NCBI GenBank assembly: GCA_002110485.1
Contig: MOWL01000032.1
Location: 1-64,000 of the forward strand
Direction: 5' to 3'
Length of the DNA: 64,000 bases
From: Emergomyces orientalis
Lineage: Eukaryota; Ascomycota; Eurotiomycetes; Onygenales; Ajellomycetaceae
The position numbers were made by a program, and so were the translations under genes. The notes below the pieces were generated by a model. It ran no database searches. It was not told the origin of the DNA and was given only the letters and a program-made list of their open reading frames with translations. Shown here one piece after another: positions 20,962-32,580 of the stretch; the stretch's first letter is position 1; each line of letters starts with the position of its first letter.

Positions 20962-23122
20962 ATGTCTCTCATGGCGCCTACCCATCTTGAGGAACTAGAC
21001 AACGTCTTTGATGACCACCCTTCTCTAACCGCCTCTCTTGAAGACTTCGAGGACTCTTCCCGCCCTTCGCCCCTCCTCGATCTCCCATCTCAACATTCTG
21101 GTTTCCAGTCTGAAGACATCAATGAGCATGAACCAGAGACGGATATGGACTCTAGCGCTGGAGACCCCTGGTCCCCACCAGGGTACAAGCAGCGTAGATA
21201 TCTCTTGCAGCAGCAACACTTCCCTCCATCAACTGGCAGTGCATGGTATCGACACCAGCCGTATCTGCGAGACAAGCCAGATTTAAAACTGTCATATGAT
21301 TGCAGTCCGTTGCGGTCAAGAGAAGTTAGCCCGCAATACGAAGATGCGCTTGAGAAACCCATGGTTGTGGGAGAAGATGACCCCACTGACCTGACGATAC
21401 CTGCAAATATACCATTGCCAGTGGGTGCTGATTCGCCGCAGAAGGGCAGGTCACCTAGCCCCCCACCTTCGATAAATCTTGAACGAAAAGCCAGGGGAAC
21501 GAAAGAGAATAATATTAATAATACCTGTGATCATCAGCTTGAACTGCCACCGCGGAATCTTGCTCCAGATTCCTTCACAAATTGTAATATAATTTCTTGT
21601 TCTTTTCTTTTTTTTTTCTTTTTTTTTTTTTTTTTGCGATCAAATACTTCTTTTAATATTGATTCCATCTACTTCATGTTTTCAAAAACTACCCTTCCTT
21701 CATGCACCCGGAAGCTAACATTACATAGACATCCGTTTCGCGGTGCGCGCAGAAGTTCAGCACCGGGAACCCTTTGTTGCATTCTTCAGCTATGCCAGCC
21801 AAAAAATAGATTCCATGACCAAAAACCGCAAAAACACTGCTTTATCTTTACTGATGGGCTTTATATCTTTCGCAATCATCCGCGCGCTCTTCCTCCCTCC
21901 TATCCCCCTCCCTGTTCCCGATCTCGTCAAACTCTCCGGCCTCGCACGCTCTTTTGAACCACTAATATACTACTCCGAAAACGGTGTCCAGCAAATCGGC
22001 GCATTGCAAGAAACGGGCGTCGCTGTCTGGGACCTAGGTGAATCCGTGCGTGGCACAAACATGACAAGCGCCCCAATCATCGTGCGGCAGCTAGACGAGC
22101 TTTCTGAATCCCTCAAAACGCTCTCTCTAGAACTAACTCGCTTCTTCGCCAACGTCGACGCAGACATTGACTCCATCCTCATTGTCATGGACTGGGCAAA
22201 GCGCGAGCTGGAGACCCTCTCCTCGCAACCTGCCCACTCCCTGCCCTCCATCTTCTTTGACAATCTTCACTCCCTCCTCTCGCGCCTCGGCGCCCTCGAA
22301 ACCACTACATCCACCCTACAAGACGGCAGCAAATCGTCCCTCCCTCTCCCCACTCGCATGGGCGTTCTCATCACAGCGATATTCGGCACCACGCGGTCGC
22401 AACGCACACACCGCATCCTTATCCATACCTTCACTGAATTCCTCGCCGTTCTCGAGGAGTCCATTAACAGCGAGTTGACGCATTCTTCTGCCCTTTTCGC
22501 CCTCTTCGAGTCAATAGACCGCCAGTTCCTGAACTTGCAGCGCACAGTTGTTCGCGAGTCGGACGCGCAGGAACGCGCGGAGGGCGAGATGCTCTCATCA
22601 CTGTGGACGCGTGTGCTCGGCCCCAACGCCGCCGCGCTGCGCAAGTATGAAAAGAACCGCCACTTGTTGTCATCTGTGCGGCAACGGACGGTCGCAAATA
22701 AACATCTGCTCATGGACCATCGCGGGAAGTTGTTGACACTTAAGGTGAATCTAGAGACGTTAAGGAGGAAGCTGATTAGCCCACTAGTTAGGAGAAATGA
22801 TTCGGTCAGTTTCGGGCTATTGGGGGCTAGTAGTGGAAGCAGTGGCGGAGGTGATAGGGAGTATATGGGGAGAGGGGTTGGAAGTAGTGCGCAAAGATCG
22901 GTGGAGTTGGTGGTTGAAGGCCAGATTAAAGGGCTTGAAGGGGCTTATGAATATTTGAAGGGGGTTAGGGAGAGGCAGAAGGCGAAGTTAATGAATATGA
23001 TTTACGGGGCAGGGAGTCAAAAACCAGGGAGCGGGAGTGAGTTGTTTAATGGTCTATCTGAGAGAGGAACAGCAGGATCTGGCCTTGAAGCTGAAGCTGA
23101 GAGTCGCGGTGGAGAAGCGTGA
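20962..23122 (+). CDS. Conserved fungal membrane-anchored protein of unknown function (two exons)
   Basis: Exon 1 is 20962-21583 and exon 2 is 21729-23122. The 145-bp intron begins GTAATA, contains a long T tract and ends ATAG. Both exons are in phase 1, and joining them gives 671 residues without a stop. The N-terminal 207 residues are acidic, Ser/Pro-rich and probably disordered (SPSPPPS). A membrane segment follows at about residues 245-263 (LSLLMGFISFAIIRALFLPP). The C-terminal 400 residues are helical, beginning with GLARSFEPLIYYSENGVQQI and including TNMTSAPIIVRQLDEL and ADIDSILIVMDWAKRELETL. It ends with a low-complexity Gly/Ser tail. I recognise it from memory as a conserved Eurotiomycete hypothetical protein; its function is unknown. 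It has no RIP damage despite lying between decayed elements. Confidence 0.85.
21584..21728 (+). other. Spliceosomal intron of the 20962-23122 gene
   Basis: GT at 21584 and AG at 21727-21728. The phase is preserved: the last exon base T joins AC to make Tyr. Without splicing the upstream frame runs on through a poly-Phe stretch encoded by the T tract and misses the conserved RFAVRAEVQHREPFVAFF segment. Confidence 0.8.
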
Positions 23123-23565
23123 TGAACCTTCAGACAAATTTTGAACCACTCTCTATTTCATTTGTTTGCATTTTCTTTATTTTACTTTCTTTTACTTTAA
23201 TTTTTTCTTTTGCCTATTTCCTTCTCATATTTTGCAAAGACTGTATGAGTGTTTTCTAGAATTTCTTTTCAAGTTGTTAAACAGAACAAGAAACGGGCTA
23301 TTTTATTTAAAAAGTGAACAGATTAATATCAGTTAAAATATGTGAAAATCTATTTCTTCTTTTACTTCTCTTTTTTTCTTTTCTTTTTTTTTCTCTTTTT
23401 CTACTATTTTTTCTTTTTCTCACTCTGTTCTGATTTATATTTTCCTTTGTTAATGTGCTGAAATTAAATGTTTTTCTGCTTTTTTTGAGTGTCTGGCCCT
23501 TTTGAAATCAATAAGAGGTTGACTTTGCTAGTATTTACATTGAAAACTCATTCACAAAATCATCA
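23123..23565. other. T-rich 3' flank
   Basis: About 440 bp of pyrimidine-rich, AT-rich sequence after the stop codon. It holds the likely 3' UTR; no further feature recognised. Confidence 0.5.
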
Positions 23566-23995
23566 CACTTTTCTCTGTACCAGCTCAATTCTTCAAATTA
23601 GAAGATGAAAAGACTTTCATTTGAAAGCTCTTATTTGAGAAAACAATTTATTCACTTTTTATTAAAATTGAGTGTGAGTTGATGAAGTTATTGAGAAAAA
23701 TGTATTTACAAGTTTTAATAAAAAAGAAAATCACACTTCATCACATAACTTTATCAGTTTTGATTCAATTTATATAGAATTTTGATAGAAGCTAGAACAA
23801 ATCAGAAATTATAACTATTTTAATTTTGATTTCATTTCAATTATTTCTTTCTGAATAATTTATTATCAAAATCTGTGTGAAAATTCTGATTGATTTTCAT
23901 ATTTCTTTGTATCAGTGTCAAGTCTTTTCTCTGTATCACTCTATTTTGTCTGACAGAAAAGTGACAAAAAGATATCTTGACACAGATTATATAAA
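23566..23995 (+). repeat. Dispersed copy of the LINE D 5'-unit repeat
   Basis: About 430 bp similar to the first parts of the two tandem units at 32581 and 33566. Shared blocks include CCAGCTCAATTCTTC, CATTTGAAAGCTCTT, GAAAATCACACTTCATCACA and GTGTCAAGTCTTTTC. This copy is the most AT-shifted of the three. It ends near 23995, where element F's LTR begins. Confidence 0.8.
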
Positions 23996-24006
23996 ATCTA
24001 CTCTTC

Positions 24007-24397
24007 TGTGATGGGCTACACTCATGTTAGTAGACCATTCCGCTCACATGTCAATGGAAGCTCCATGGTTTTCGCCGACCTAGCGGCCACGCCAATATGC
24101 GGCCGCCGCGCCGATATCCGCCGAAAATCACACACCAAAATGCTCAGAAAAAGTCTGACCTCTGGGTCAGACTTTTTGGAAATATGATTATTCACTCTGT
24201 CAGACTTATAAAAGAATCTCATGTGTTCATACTCAAGTGCTTTTTCTTTTCTTTTCTTTTTCTTAACATTTTCTACTTTTTGTTATATAAGATCTATATT
24301 AGTGCCGAGCTCTTAGGCGTAGGCCTGTTACACTTAGAAAACATTCATTGTATTCTTATGAGAAACAATTATTCAATTATTCAAATGTGTAACAACA
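24007..24397 (+). repeat. Probable 5' LTR of element F
   Basis: Starts TGTGATGGGCTACAC and ends TGTAACAACA (TG...CA), and lies immediately upstream of a gag-like frame. It includes an unmutated CpG-rich block (about 24075-24125) and a perfect 13-bp-arm hairpin (24148-24177, loop TCTG). A second LTR is not present in the window, so the boundaries are tentative. Confidence 0.5.
24148..24177 (+). other. Perfect hairpin in the element F LTR
   Basis: AAAAAGTCTGACC and GGTCAGACTTTTT form 13-bp perfect arms around a TCTG loop. Its position within the LTR would suit an RNA-level signal such as a polyadenylation or packaging structure; the role is not known. Confidence 0.7.
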
Positions 24398-24546
24398 TGT
24401 AAGAAATAAAGAAGACAACTAGCTAGCAGTCATTGAATCTCTACTAGATAGAAGAAGCTTGCTTGTTAATCATCTTGACTCTGCAACTAGATCTCATAAA
24501 AGAGATGTATCAGTGAAAGATCTGAGAGTTCTGATACTTCAGATGT

Positions 24547-27429
24547 ATGAAGTTTTCATACAAATACTCCCCCAAACCTGAAGAATCCTCCAGCGAAGAA
24601 TTCCAAGACACAACATTGTCAGTCATCATGAACAATATCGGTGAACCCTCAATGGCAGCGAACACCAATGAGATGCCACAGTGGCTTCAAATGATGTTGA
24701 AACTGCAGCAGCAGCAGATTGCTGACATGCACGCGAACCAGCAACGTCAATATGAAGAGATTCAGCGGCAACTGGCAAGTCAGACCCCTGTCATGGAAGC
24801 CGCAACACCTCTGTCAGCAGAATCTGTAGAGGTGTCAACAAAGTCTAGCACAGCGCGACCATCAAAAGAATGTCTAAGCACTTTCATGTACTTCAATGCT
24901 TCTGACCTCACCTTATACTCGCCGTGGAAGTTGGAGATGCTTGCGAAGCTAGATGTGAATGAAGATGCCATTGGTTCCTTGATCAATCAAGAATGGTATG
25001 TGTATGGCTGACTGAAGAATCGCGCCAGACAGAAGTTCCACCCATGGATAGAAACCTGCGAACCATCACTTCGCACGCCTGAAAACATCTTCAAACATCT
25101 TGATATCTTGTTCAAGAATACAGCAACACAGCAGAAGATGCTAGACTGGCTGCAGAACACATGCCAGAGGAACACCTCTCTTACAACCTTTTTACCTGAT
25201 TTCGACACTAAGATCTTAGAAGCAGGAGGCCAACTCTGGGAGAATTGAATGAAGATCAGCATGCTGAAGAAAGCTTTGACATTTGAACTGCTGAAGACTC
25301 TTGTCAGTGTTGAAGAAGTCTTCACTTATGAGACATTCTGCATTTAATTATAAAGATTGAATGATCATCTCACAAAGCTGAAGAGTATACAGACAGGTGA
25401 TGATAGATGTAATACTTCAGCTGCCAACATGCCGGCGACCAGGAACAACACAGATGCAATGGATTGGGTGGACTCAAACACCTACGCTCAAGCTAGAGTC
25501 TCTGCTGTCTGACTGGGCTTCCGAGTCCCTGGACTGACAGCTGAAGAGGCGGCCGATCGATGATGACACAGAGTCTGCATCAATTGCGAGTGTACAGGCC
25601 ACATTGCTGCCAACTGCTGTTCTGACCATGTTCCATCTCGTGAGAAGAAGAGAGTCCGCATCAACCACATCATAGTGGAAGAGGATTTGGACGACGATGA
25701 AGAGAGTGTCTCAATGGAAGCTCCAAGACAGGGAAAAGACTAGCTCCTGCGAAAACTCGCCAACAGGAGCTAGAGAAGGTCAGATGACAACAATTTGAAG
25801 AAAAGATGACAATGGACACGATTCTTGTATCTACCGTGATAGATAGCACGTACAATATGAATGCCATGGTAGACAGCGGTCTATGCCATTATGCAATGAT
25901 CAAATCTTCAATTGTAAAATGCTGTAACCTCCAGCATATCTCTTTACCCAAGCCCCGACTCCTCACTGGATTCGACGGCCCGAAAGATGCTTACACCCGT
26001 TATATGGTGAAATTAGATATAGACGTCGGCGGGCACCGATGAGAGAATGCTTATGCATATAAGATAGAGAATCTAGATTATAATCTCATACTAGAGATCT
26101 CTTGGTTAGTCAAACAGAGCATTCTCTTGAACATCTGAAACAGAATGCTCATCTTCTCTAATGAAGATCATGTACACAAGAACAATGTTTATAGCATCAT
26201 GAATCTCAAGCAGATCTCCGCGAATGCTTATGAACTGCTCTGAAAGAACTTCTGACAGAACTGCATGCAGTGGAACTGCATGGCAATTTACTCAGCCAGC
26301 TTGGCTGACATTAAGAAAGCGCTCGACAAACTCATCATCACTAAACACACTGATCCCCGTGCAAAGCTCCTGCACTAATACCATGAATACCTAGACATCT
26401 TCTGAAAAGATGATGCCATTGAGAACCTACCTCCTCTACAAGAGCCTGGAGTAGATCATACAATTAAACTAGAGAAGCAAGACAGCAAGACTTCTGAACC
26501 CCCATGGGGGCCTCTCTATAGCATGTTTCAAGATGAACTTCTTCTCCTCCACAAGACTCTCAATGATCTACTAGACAAAGGGTTCATACGCGTTAGCAAT
26601 TCTCCCGCCACAGCTCCTATCCTATTCGCCAAGAAGCCAGGCGGTGGGCTCTGATTTTGTGTAGACTATTGAGGGCTGAATCATCTCATGAAGAAGGATC
26701 AATATTCTCTATCTCTCATCAATAAGACACTTGCTTGCATCAGGCACACTCAATGATTCACCAAGCTGGATGTGGTTGCTGCATTTCATAAGATCCGCAT
26801 TGCTGAAGATGACAAATGACTAACTGTTTTCCAGACCTGATATAATCTCTTTGAGTGGGTAGTCACACTGTTCAGGCTAGCTAACACCCCTAGCACCTTT
26901 CAGAAATATATCAATTGAACACTGCAAGATTTTCTTGATGAGTTTGCATCTGTGTATCTGAATGACATTCTTATCTTCACTGATAGCTTCTGAAAAGAGC
27001 ATCAAGAACATGTTCAGAAGATGTTACAGTGACTCTGTGAAGCCAGCCTGCTGATAGACATAGACAAATATGATTTTGAAGTTAAGACTACAAAATACCT
27101 GGACTTCATCATGAAAGTGGGTAAAAGTATTTGAATGAATTCTGAAAAGATCTCTGCTATTCTTGAATGAAAAGTCTCATGCACTGTGAAGAGTGTACAC
27201 AGCTTCATTGAATTTGTCAACTTCTATCAGTGATTTATATAAAACTTCTCAGAGATTGTCTGATCACTCACAGAGCTCATCAAGAAGAAATCAGTCTTTC
27301 ACTGATCAGCAGTCACTGAGGCTGTCTTTGTATGAATGAAAAAGATGTTCATCAGCACACCTCTACTAGTGACATTTGATTCTGACTGTGACATGATTGT
27401 GGAAGCTGACTCCTCTGGTTATGTTACAC
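24547..27429 (+). pseudogene. Element F gag-pol remnant (Ty3/gypsy), RIP-decayed and 3'-truncated
   Basis: Gag begins near 24547 or at a later Met (MNNIGEPSM) with a Q-rich helix (LQQQQIADMHANQQRQYEEI), followed by a broken gag core and the zinc knuckle CINCECTGHIAANC near 25580. A protease-like segment AMVDSGLCHYAM follows at about 25864. The RT can be followed with numerous TGA stops; its active site reads YLND near 26955 (YLDD expected, GAT to AAT), consistent with G-to-A mutation. The sequence stops inside RNase H (VEADSSGYV) at 27429, where the inverted-repeat element begins. Integrase and 3' LTR are absent. Confidence 0.8.
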
Positions 27430-27772
27430 TAACATATTTCACCACTTTCTTGAACACACCACTTTCTCGAACACTTAGTCATGTGATATAGTGTAGTTTA
27501 ATTTGTGGGAGCCATGGCCTCCTATTACGGACTAGCGCCCCGTACACACACATATAGCCACTAGATAGCCACACCAATACAACCACTCAGACGTCCAACA
27601 TAATTAGCACCAATCAAAATAATTATATCACATGACTAAGTGTTCAAGAAAGTGGTGTGTTCGAGAAAGTAGTGAAATACGTTATTTTGATTGGTGCTTA
27701 TTAAACTACACTATATCACATGACTAAGTGTTCGAGAAAGTGGTGTTTTCGAGAAAGTGGTGAAATATGTTA
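27430..27772. mobile_element. MITE-like element with 73-bp terminal inverted repeats
   Basis: 27430-27502 and 27700-27772 are inverted copies matching at 71 of 73 positions, beginning TAACATATTTCACCAC. The outer TA on each side could be a TA target duplication, as in Tc1/mariner-type elements. Inside lies a third copy of the right-hand repeat (27621-27683), itself flanked by a shorter inverted pair AGCACCAATCAAAATAA (27606-27622 and 27682-27698). No transposase is encoded. Confidence 0.85.
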
Positions 27773-28798
27773 GAGCACTCCCGCTACTCACTGATTCTTT
27801 AAGGAACGGGTAATAAAAAAGAACAGTCTGATTAACCTCTCAAGCCATTCAAAAGTCATTTTTCGCAAACTACACCAGAGTTTTCACTTCTTTGCCAATC
27901 GTGTGTCCACAAGCTCCTGCTACTTCGCAAGGCACCGACTTAACAGCTATTGATCTTCACCGGATCAGGTTGGGGGCAAGTCCAATTTGCACAGCAGCCC
28001 GCGGATTGTTGTGGCGAGTGATGGAACCTCCGATGTTCCAGGCTGCACAGCAAGCAATGCGCTTAAATGGGCTACAGCCGAAGCGCCTTGTTGCCTACGT
28101 CACAACCAGCCGGACCTCGATCCTCTTAATACCGCGTTCCACTTTGAAAGGAAAAAAGCGAGACGGAGAAGTTTTGGGGACAGAGTCTAGATCGAAATCT
28201 GACCGTTGGACTGCAAACAACGTGGGTGAGGGAAGCCTGTGATCCCTATCCCATATTTTAGATGACCGCACGGAAACCGACGCGCAAGCGGAAGAAAACC
28301 GACTCCCTCACAGCCGTCCAGCTAAATGGAACCCCGAGCATTGAATTCACAGGAAATTTCTCCGGGAGTTCCTAGCCCGGTCCCATTCGAAGCCAAATTT
28401 TTTGAAATCAAAACACGCCTCAGATCATTGACCATGCATGCGCCGTTTGTGTCCTGTTCTCCGAATAGGGTTTGCACAGGCGAAGGAGGTTGGGTCATGC
28501 AAGTGATAGGTCGACGCGAGATTAAATTCCAATACTGCGGTGATTCTACCATAATGGCAAGGATTAGAGGATTCTACTGTATTCATAACTAGCTAGGACC
28601 ATTGAGAAAGGGGAATTCAAAATGAAGATGTAAACTAATGCAGATTCAGTGTATATGTTGATAGTGTATTGTAGTGTGACTTGCTTTTTGTTTGTGTTTT
28701 GATATAGTATGCATTTGAGTAAGAGTGAGGATGGCCATGATTTGTGAGAACCGCAACTCCTTTTATTATATATATATATATCTATTGTATGTACAAAG
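27773..28798. other. Intergenic region
   Basis: About 1 kb with short open frames on both strands (for example 27892-28242) but no recognisable domain. The right end (about 28600-28798) is AT-rich with a TA dinucleotide run and is probably the 3' UTR of the minus-strand recombinase pseudogene. Confidence 0.45.
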
Positions 28799-31443
28799 CT
28801 AGTTCTCTAGGCTCTGTTGATATTCTAACGCCAGTTTCTCCCGAGCGCGACCCCGCACAACAGTTCCATGGGCCTCCTCTGCATGGCTTAGAAGAGCAGA
28901 TTTGGCCGCGAGTACCTTCCCCTCACAAACATTGCACTCAACCCCAGTGGCCGGCCATGGAGGGTTTATATGTCTTCGTAGAAAATGCCTTGTAAGTGAT
29001 CCGGGTGTTGTGTATTTCATAATGCGGTCCTTCAGCGAGCAGCTAGGATTCCCAACGCAGAGAAAGCAAACACGAGGCTGAAAGCAGGCCTGAGGTTGTT
29101 CAACTGTAGACTTGGCCTGCACAGACTCCATTGCTTGATGCAAGACAACCTCAGTGTTATCCTTTACCAAGCACCTCTGCCGCTTGGTCGGAGGATAAGG
29201 GTCATCATCGACCGCGGGCCGGCGCGAGGGCCGCCCTTCCTCCACACCACAGAATGCAACCCCTGTGTTGATTGTGTTGATCCTCCGCTGATATTCCGCT
29301 TCAAGACTAGCGCCCGGCATGGTCAGCATGCAATCAACAAACATCAAGTGCTCGGGAGGCATAAAGGCCTCGTGCTCGAAAGTGTCCATGACTTTGGTAT
29401 CCACCAGCTTCCCGGCCAGTTGTCATTCAAGATCAATCACAGGTTGCTCATTTTTATAGCGCTCAAGGTTCTCACGAATCCATCAGTTCTGCTGCTGCTG
29501 CTTTTTGTTATGCAGTTCACAAATAGCCCTCTTGTGCTCTGACTTTGCTTCTGCTGTCTGATCATGGAAAACTTCCAGTCTCTCCAGCACCTCAGGGTTG
29601 GGTTCGGCGAGTAGTCTGTCATCAAGATGCCCTAAAGCAGTCTTGCACACCTTGTTGGCATGTTCTAACTCAGCTTCACAATCCTCCAATTCCCGCTTGC
29701 GCTTCTGGACAGTATCCTGCCGGCCAAGGACAACTGGATGGTAATTGAGGGACCGTGATTCTTCTGAAGAGAGCTTATACAGTCAGTTGAAGTCAATTGA
29801 TGCACTCATCGAGCAGGCAAATCGCACCAATGCTGTTTGAGAGCCTGTTTTCCGGACTATTCCCTGCGCATCAACATCGACATCCACCTGATAATGCTTG
29901 ACGAAGGTGCGAATATCCGCGTGCTGGAGCATGATGTTCTGAAGAGCCTCAGTAACTTCCTCTGTTCATTGTTAGTCCTCCAACATGACTGAAACATGAA
30001 GAAAACGGAGGGGTACTTACCACTGTTGTTAAATGCCTTAGCTCCAGCATATCAGAGGTTGTATGAGTGAGTGACCTTCTCAAAGCCTGTGATCTCACTG
30101 GCTCAGCGCATCCAGGAACTCACCATGGATGGAGTCATTCTCTGATCCAAGCAAATTTTAAATCCAGTGGATGTTAGTTCCGTCTGGCAAAACACAAACT
30201 TATCCAGTAATTCATTCTTTAGTAGCAGCGGCTGCTGTCCCTTGTCATCCAGCACTTTGGCGCTGTAGAGTTTCTCTGCGGAATCCAACACTGGTTCAGT
30301 TGTTGAAATTGACTTGAATCCTCCAATGTGAAAGAGCATAGTCAGCAGGCAGATATGCAGGCTGAGCACCAGGGTTGGGTCAAAGATGATTTCCGGAATC
30401 TTAAACTCGTTCCTATCAATTCTGTCAGTCAACCAGGCCATGCTGTGAGGATCAGAAACACATACAGTGTCTTATCTTCAAGAAATCTTTTGATAAACTC
30501 TGGTTTTAAAAATATGAACAATCGGGGGCGTCCACCATCTGGAACTCAGATCAGGGTTAACACGATGTCTTGATACTGAAGATGGAGGATCGCCGAGGGA
30601 TGGCTGACAGTGATGGCTGCAAGCTGCAAGAAGAAAAGCATTTGAATGCACTGTCAATCACAGACAAATGTCATCTCAGTGGTGGTGAGAATGACTTGAG
30701 TGAACTCAGCAACATCTTCAATATACATGTTCTTCTTTGGCCGCCCAACAAGAGCCAGCTCTTTTTCTGTGGCCACCTGTGCAACAACCTGCAAGAGATT
30801 AGTGATGCTCCTGGTTTAGTGACCTGAGAAGAGAGTGTATAAGACACTCACATCTTCCATCTTGACAATTGTATCTTTGTTGAGTCCCAATGCTGTTTCC
30901 TGTTTGAGAACAAGGTGCCACCACTTCCAAAATGTCTTCAGTGAGCTTTTGTGTCTAATGTCTGGACAGTATCAATTGTTCTTGCCACGACGGATATCAC
31001 ACCGCCAACTAAAGAATGCATACAGGAAGTGAACTGTCTTCTCTGAATCGGAGATCTGATCTCATGGCCCTCCGCGTTAGCCTTGATGTGCCGACAATAC
31101 CTGCCCAGCGCCACTGGTGAGCTTATAACACAGTCCTAAGGGTCAAACGAGCCACTGCCTACCTCTCCCAGTAATCACGGGTCTCATCGAGTTTTTCCTG
31201 GGTTTTGGGGCTGTACCGCTTCTGTTGAAGCTGAGCGATATTGAGGCTCTCTGCTAAGGCCAGGTAGTGTTCGGGGGGGAGTTGGCCGTTGTCATCGTCT
31301 TCATCGTCGCTGACGGAGCCACTTTCATACCCACTGTCCGAAAAGATGGCATCCAGTGCGGAGAGGGTATCCAGAGCAGACCTGACATTCATCTTGCTCC
31401 TGCTCTGCTTGTCAGGTCCGGCCAAACAAGAGAGAGGCGCCAT
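28799..31443 (-). pseudogene. DUF3435 tyrosine recombinase (Starship-captain-like) with C-terminal C2H2 fingers, broken
   Basis: From the minus-strand start at 31443: an acidic N-terminus leading to PPEHYLALAESLNIAQ and RYSPKTQEKLDETRDYW. An intron probably follows, then SEKTVHFLYAFFSWRCDIRR, a TGA, and KTFWKWWHLVLKQE. A second intron (GTGAGT...GCAG, about 30850-30790) follows, then IPEIIFDPTLVLSLHICLL (about 30380). Next comes HSYNL-stop-YAGAKAF near 30060, where the stop (TGA) replaces the expected box-II Arg of the tyrosine recombinase fold. Another intron (GTAAGT...ACAG, about 30020-29962, ACTAAC branch site) precedes RTFVKHYQVDVD with the candidate nucleophilic Tyr. After a coiled coil come C2H2-like fingers (CFLCVGNPSC...RHFLRRH, then CNVC...HAEEAH). 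Several TGA codons and an ancestral Arg turned stop show it is dead. Confidence 0.8.
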
Positions 31444-32260
31444 GATCAGGACAGCCCAAGGAGAGCTGACAGTAGAGAGGGACAGGACAAGTAATGAAAG
31501 ACTTAGACACTTTCATGGATAGAACTGGCCAGGTAGTGCTGTGAAGGAGGGGAAGGAAGGGAGCCGTAGACAGCATGATGAGAGTGATGGGGACTGGAAG
31601 CAGAGAGAATAACATGATCTGGGGGGGGGAGCCAAAACCGACAGAGTGAAGCGTCAAAAACGGCCTCCCCCCCCAAAAAGAAGGGCTGTGGGTGAGCGAG
31701 GGTGACTGGAAGCCTCGAAAATGCAGTAACTTCAAAAATCGTGGCCATGCGTGGAGGGAAGCGTCGCGGCCGTGGGGATAGATTCACGTGATGATCGAGG
31801 TTGGGCGGTTAGCGGGAGGCCAAAAGCAGCCGTGAAAACCGCCATTTTCAGCCGCTGGCTAACCGTCACATCGTTATACAGAGTATTACTAAATGAGTAT
31901 TATAATCACTGATTATATATACTTTCATGAAAAAAAAATTATCTCAGACTGCTTTCTACTTCTTAAAATGTGTCACTTTCAAAAGAATAGTTTTTCTTAA
32001 CTTTATGTTATATTTTTCAATTAATTGTCAGGGGTTGAACCCCTATATGGTTATGTGGACTCGGGTTAGCCGGCTCCCGCGCTAGTGGCTAGCCCTCACT
32101 TGCAATCTGTGCTTAGAGCACTTTTCTACACACTCTTTGTACTTCTTTCTTTTCTTTCTCTTTTCTTTCTTAAGCTTTTCTTCTTGTATATTAAATATAA
32201 TATAGTTCTTTCATATCTAATTACTTATCTCTTATATTAGGAAAGCTTCGTTTTTTACTC
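31444..32260. other. Intergenic region upstream of the recombinase pseudogene
   Basis: Contains a homopurine/homopyrimidine-rich stretch (about 31620-31690), a GC-balanced block to about 31870, then AT-rich sequence. At about 32030 the short palindrome GGGGTTGAACCCC resembles a tRNA T-arm, but no tRNA can be folded around it. No gene recognised. Confidence 0.45.
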
Positions 32261-32565
32261 CTTACTAAAGAAAGACACAGAAAAGCCCAGAAAGACACTG
32301 ACATCACAGATCAATTATTAAGAAAGAATAATAGTGTGACAGAGTAGCAAGAAATCTCTGCTGAAATTATAAATAATGCTCTGATTATCTATACTGATGG
32401 ATCAAAAAATGATACTTCAAATAATCTGGAAGCTGGCATAGTATATACAAGAAACAAAGATATATACTTCACCAATTCATGAAATCTGAGTCAAGAAATG
32501 GAAGTATTTAATGCAGAAATATATGCAATAATACAAGCATTTAAAATAACAATGAGTTCAAACAC
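32261..32565 (+). pseudogene. LINE RNase H fragment
   Basis: The frame around 32382 reads IIYTDGSKND, then MEVFNAEIYAIIQAFKIT. It is similar to the RNase H of LINE D (LIYSDGSMNE, CEVFDAELYAIMKAFKL) but diverged and broken by TGA. It ends where the LINE D 5' unit starts, so D probably inserted into or next to an older relative. Confidence 0.7.
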
Positions 32566-32580
32566 AAAAAAAAAACCGAT

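Noticed and set aside
27892..28592. Small open frames (27892-28242, 28326-28592) as genes.
   Set aside because: Short, overlapping other frames, no motif, no intron or start context to support them.
27773..31443. Complete Starship element bounded within the window.
   Set aside because: Only the dead captain-like gene is visible. No terminal repeats, empty-site evidence or cargo could be defined.
32035..32060. tRNA gene suggested by GGGGTTGAACCCC.
   Set aside because: Only the hairpin resembles a T-arm; no acceptor, D or anticodon stem can be placed around it.
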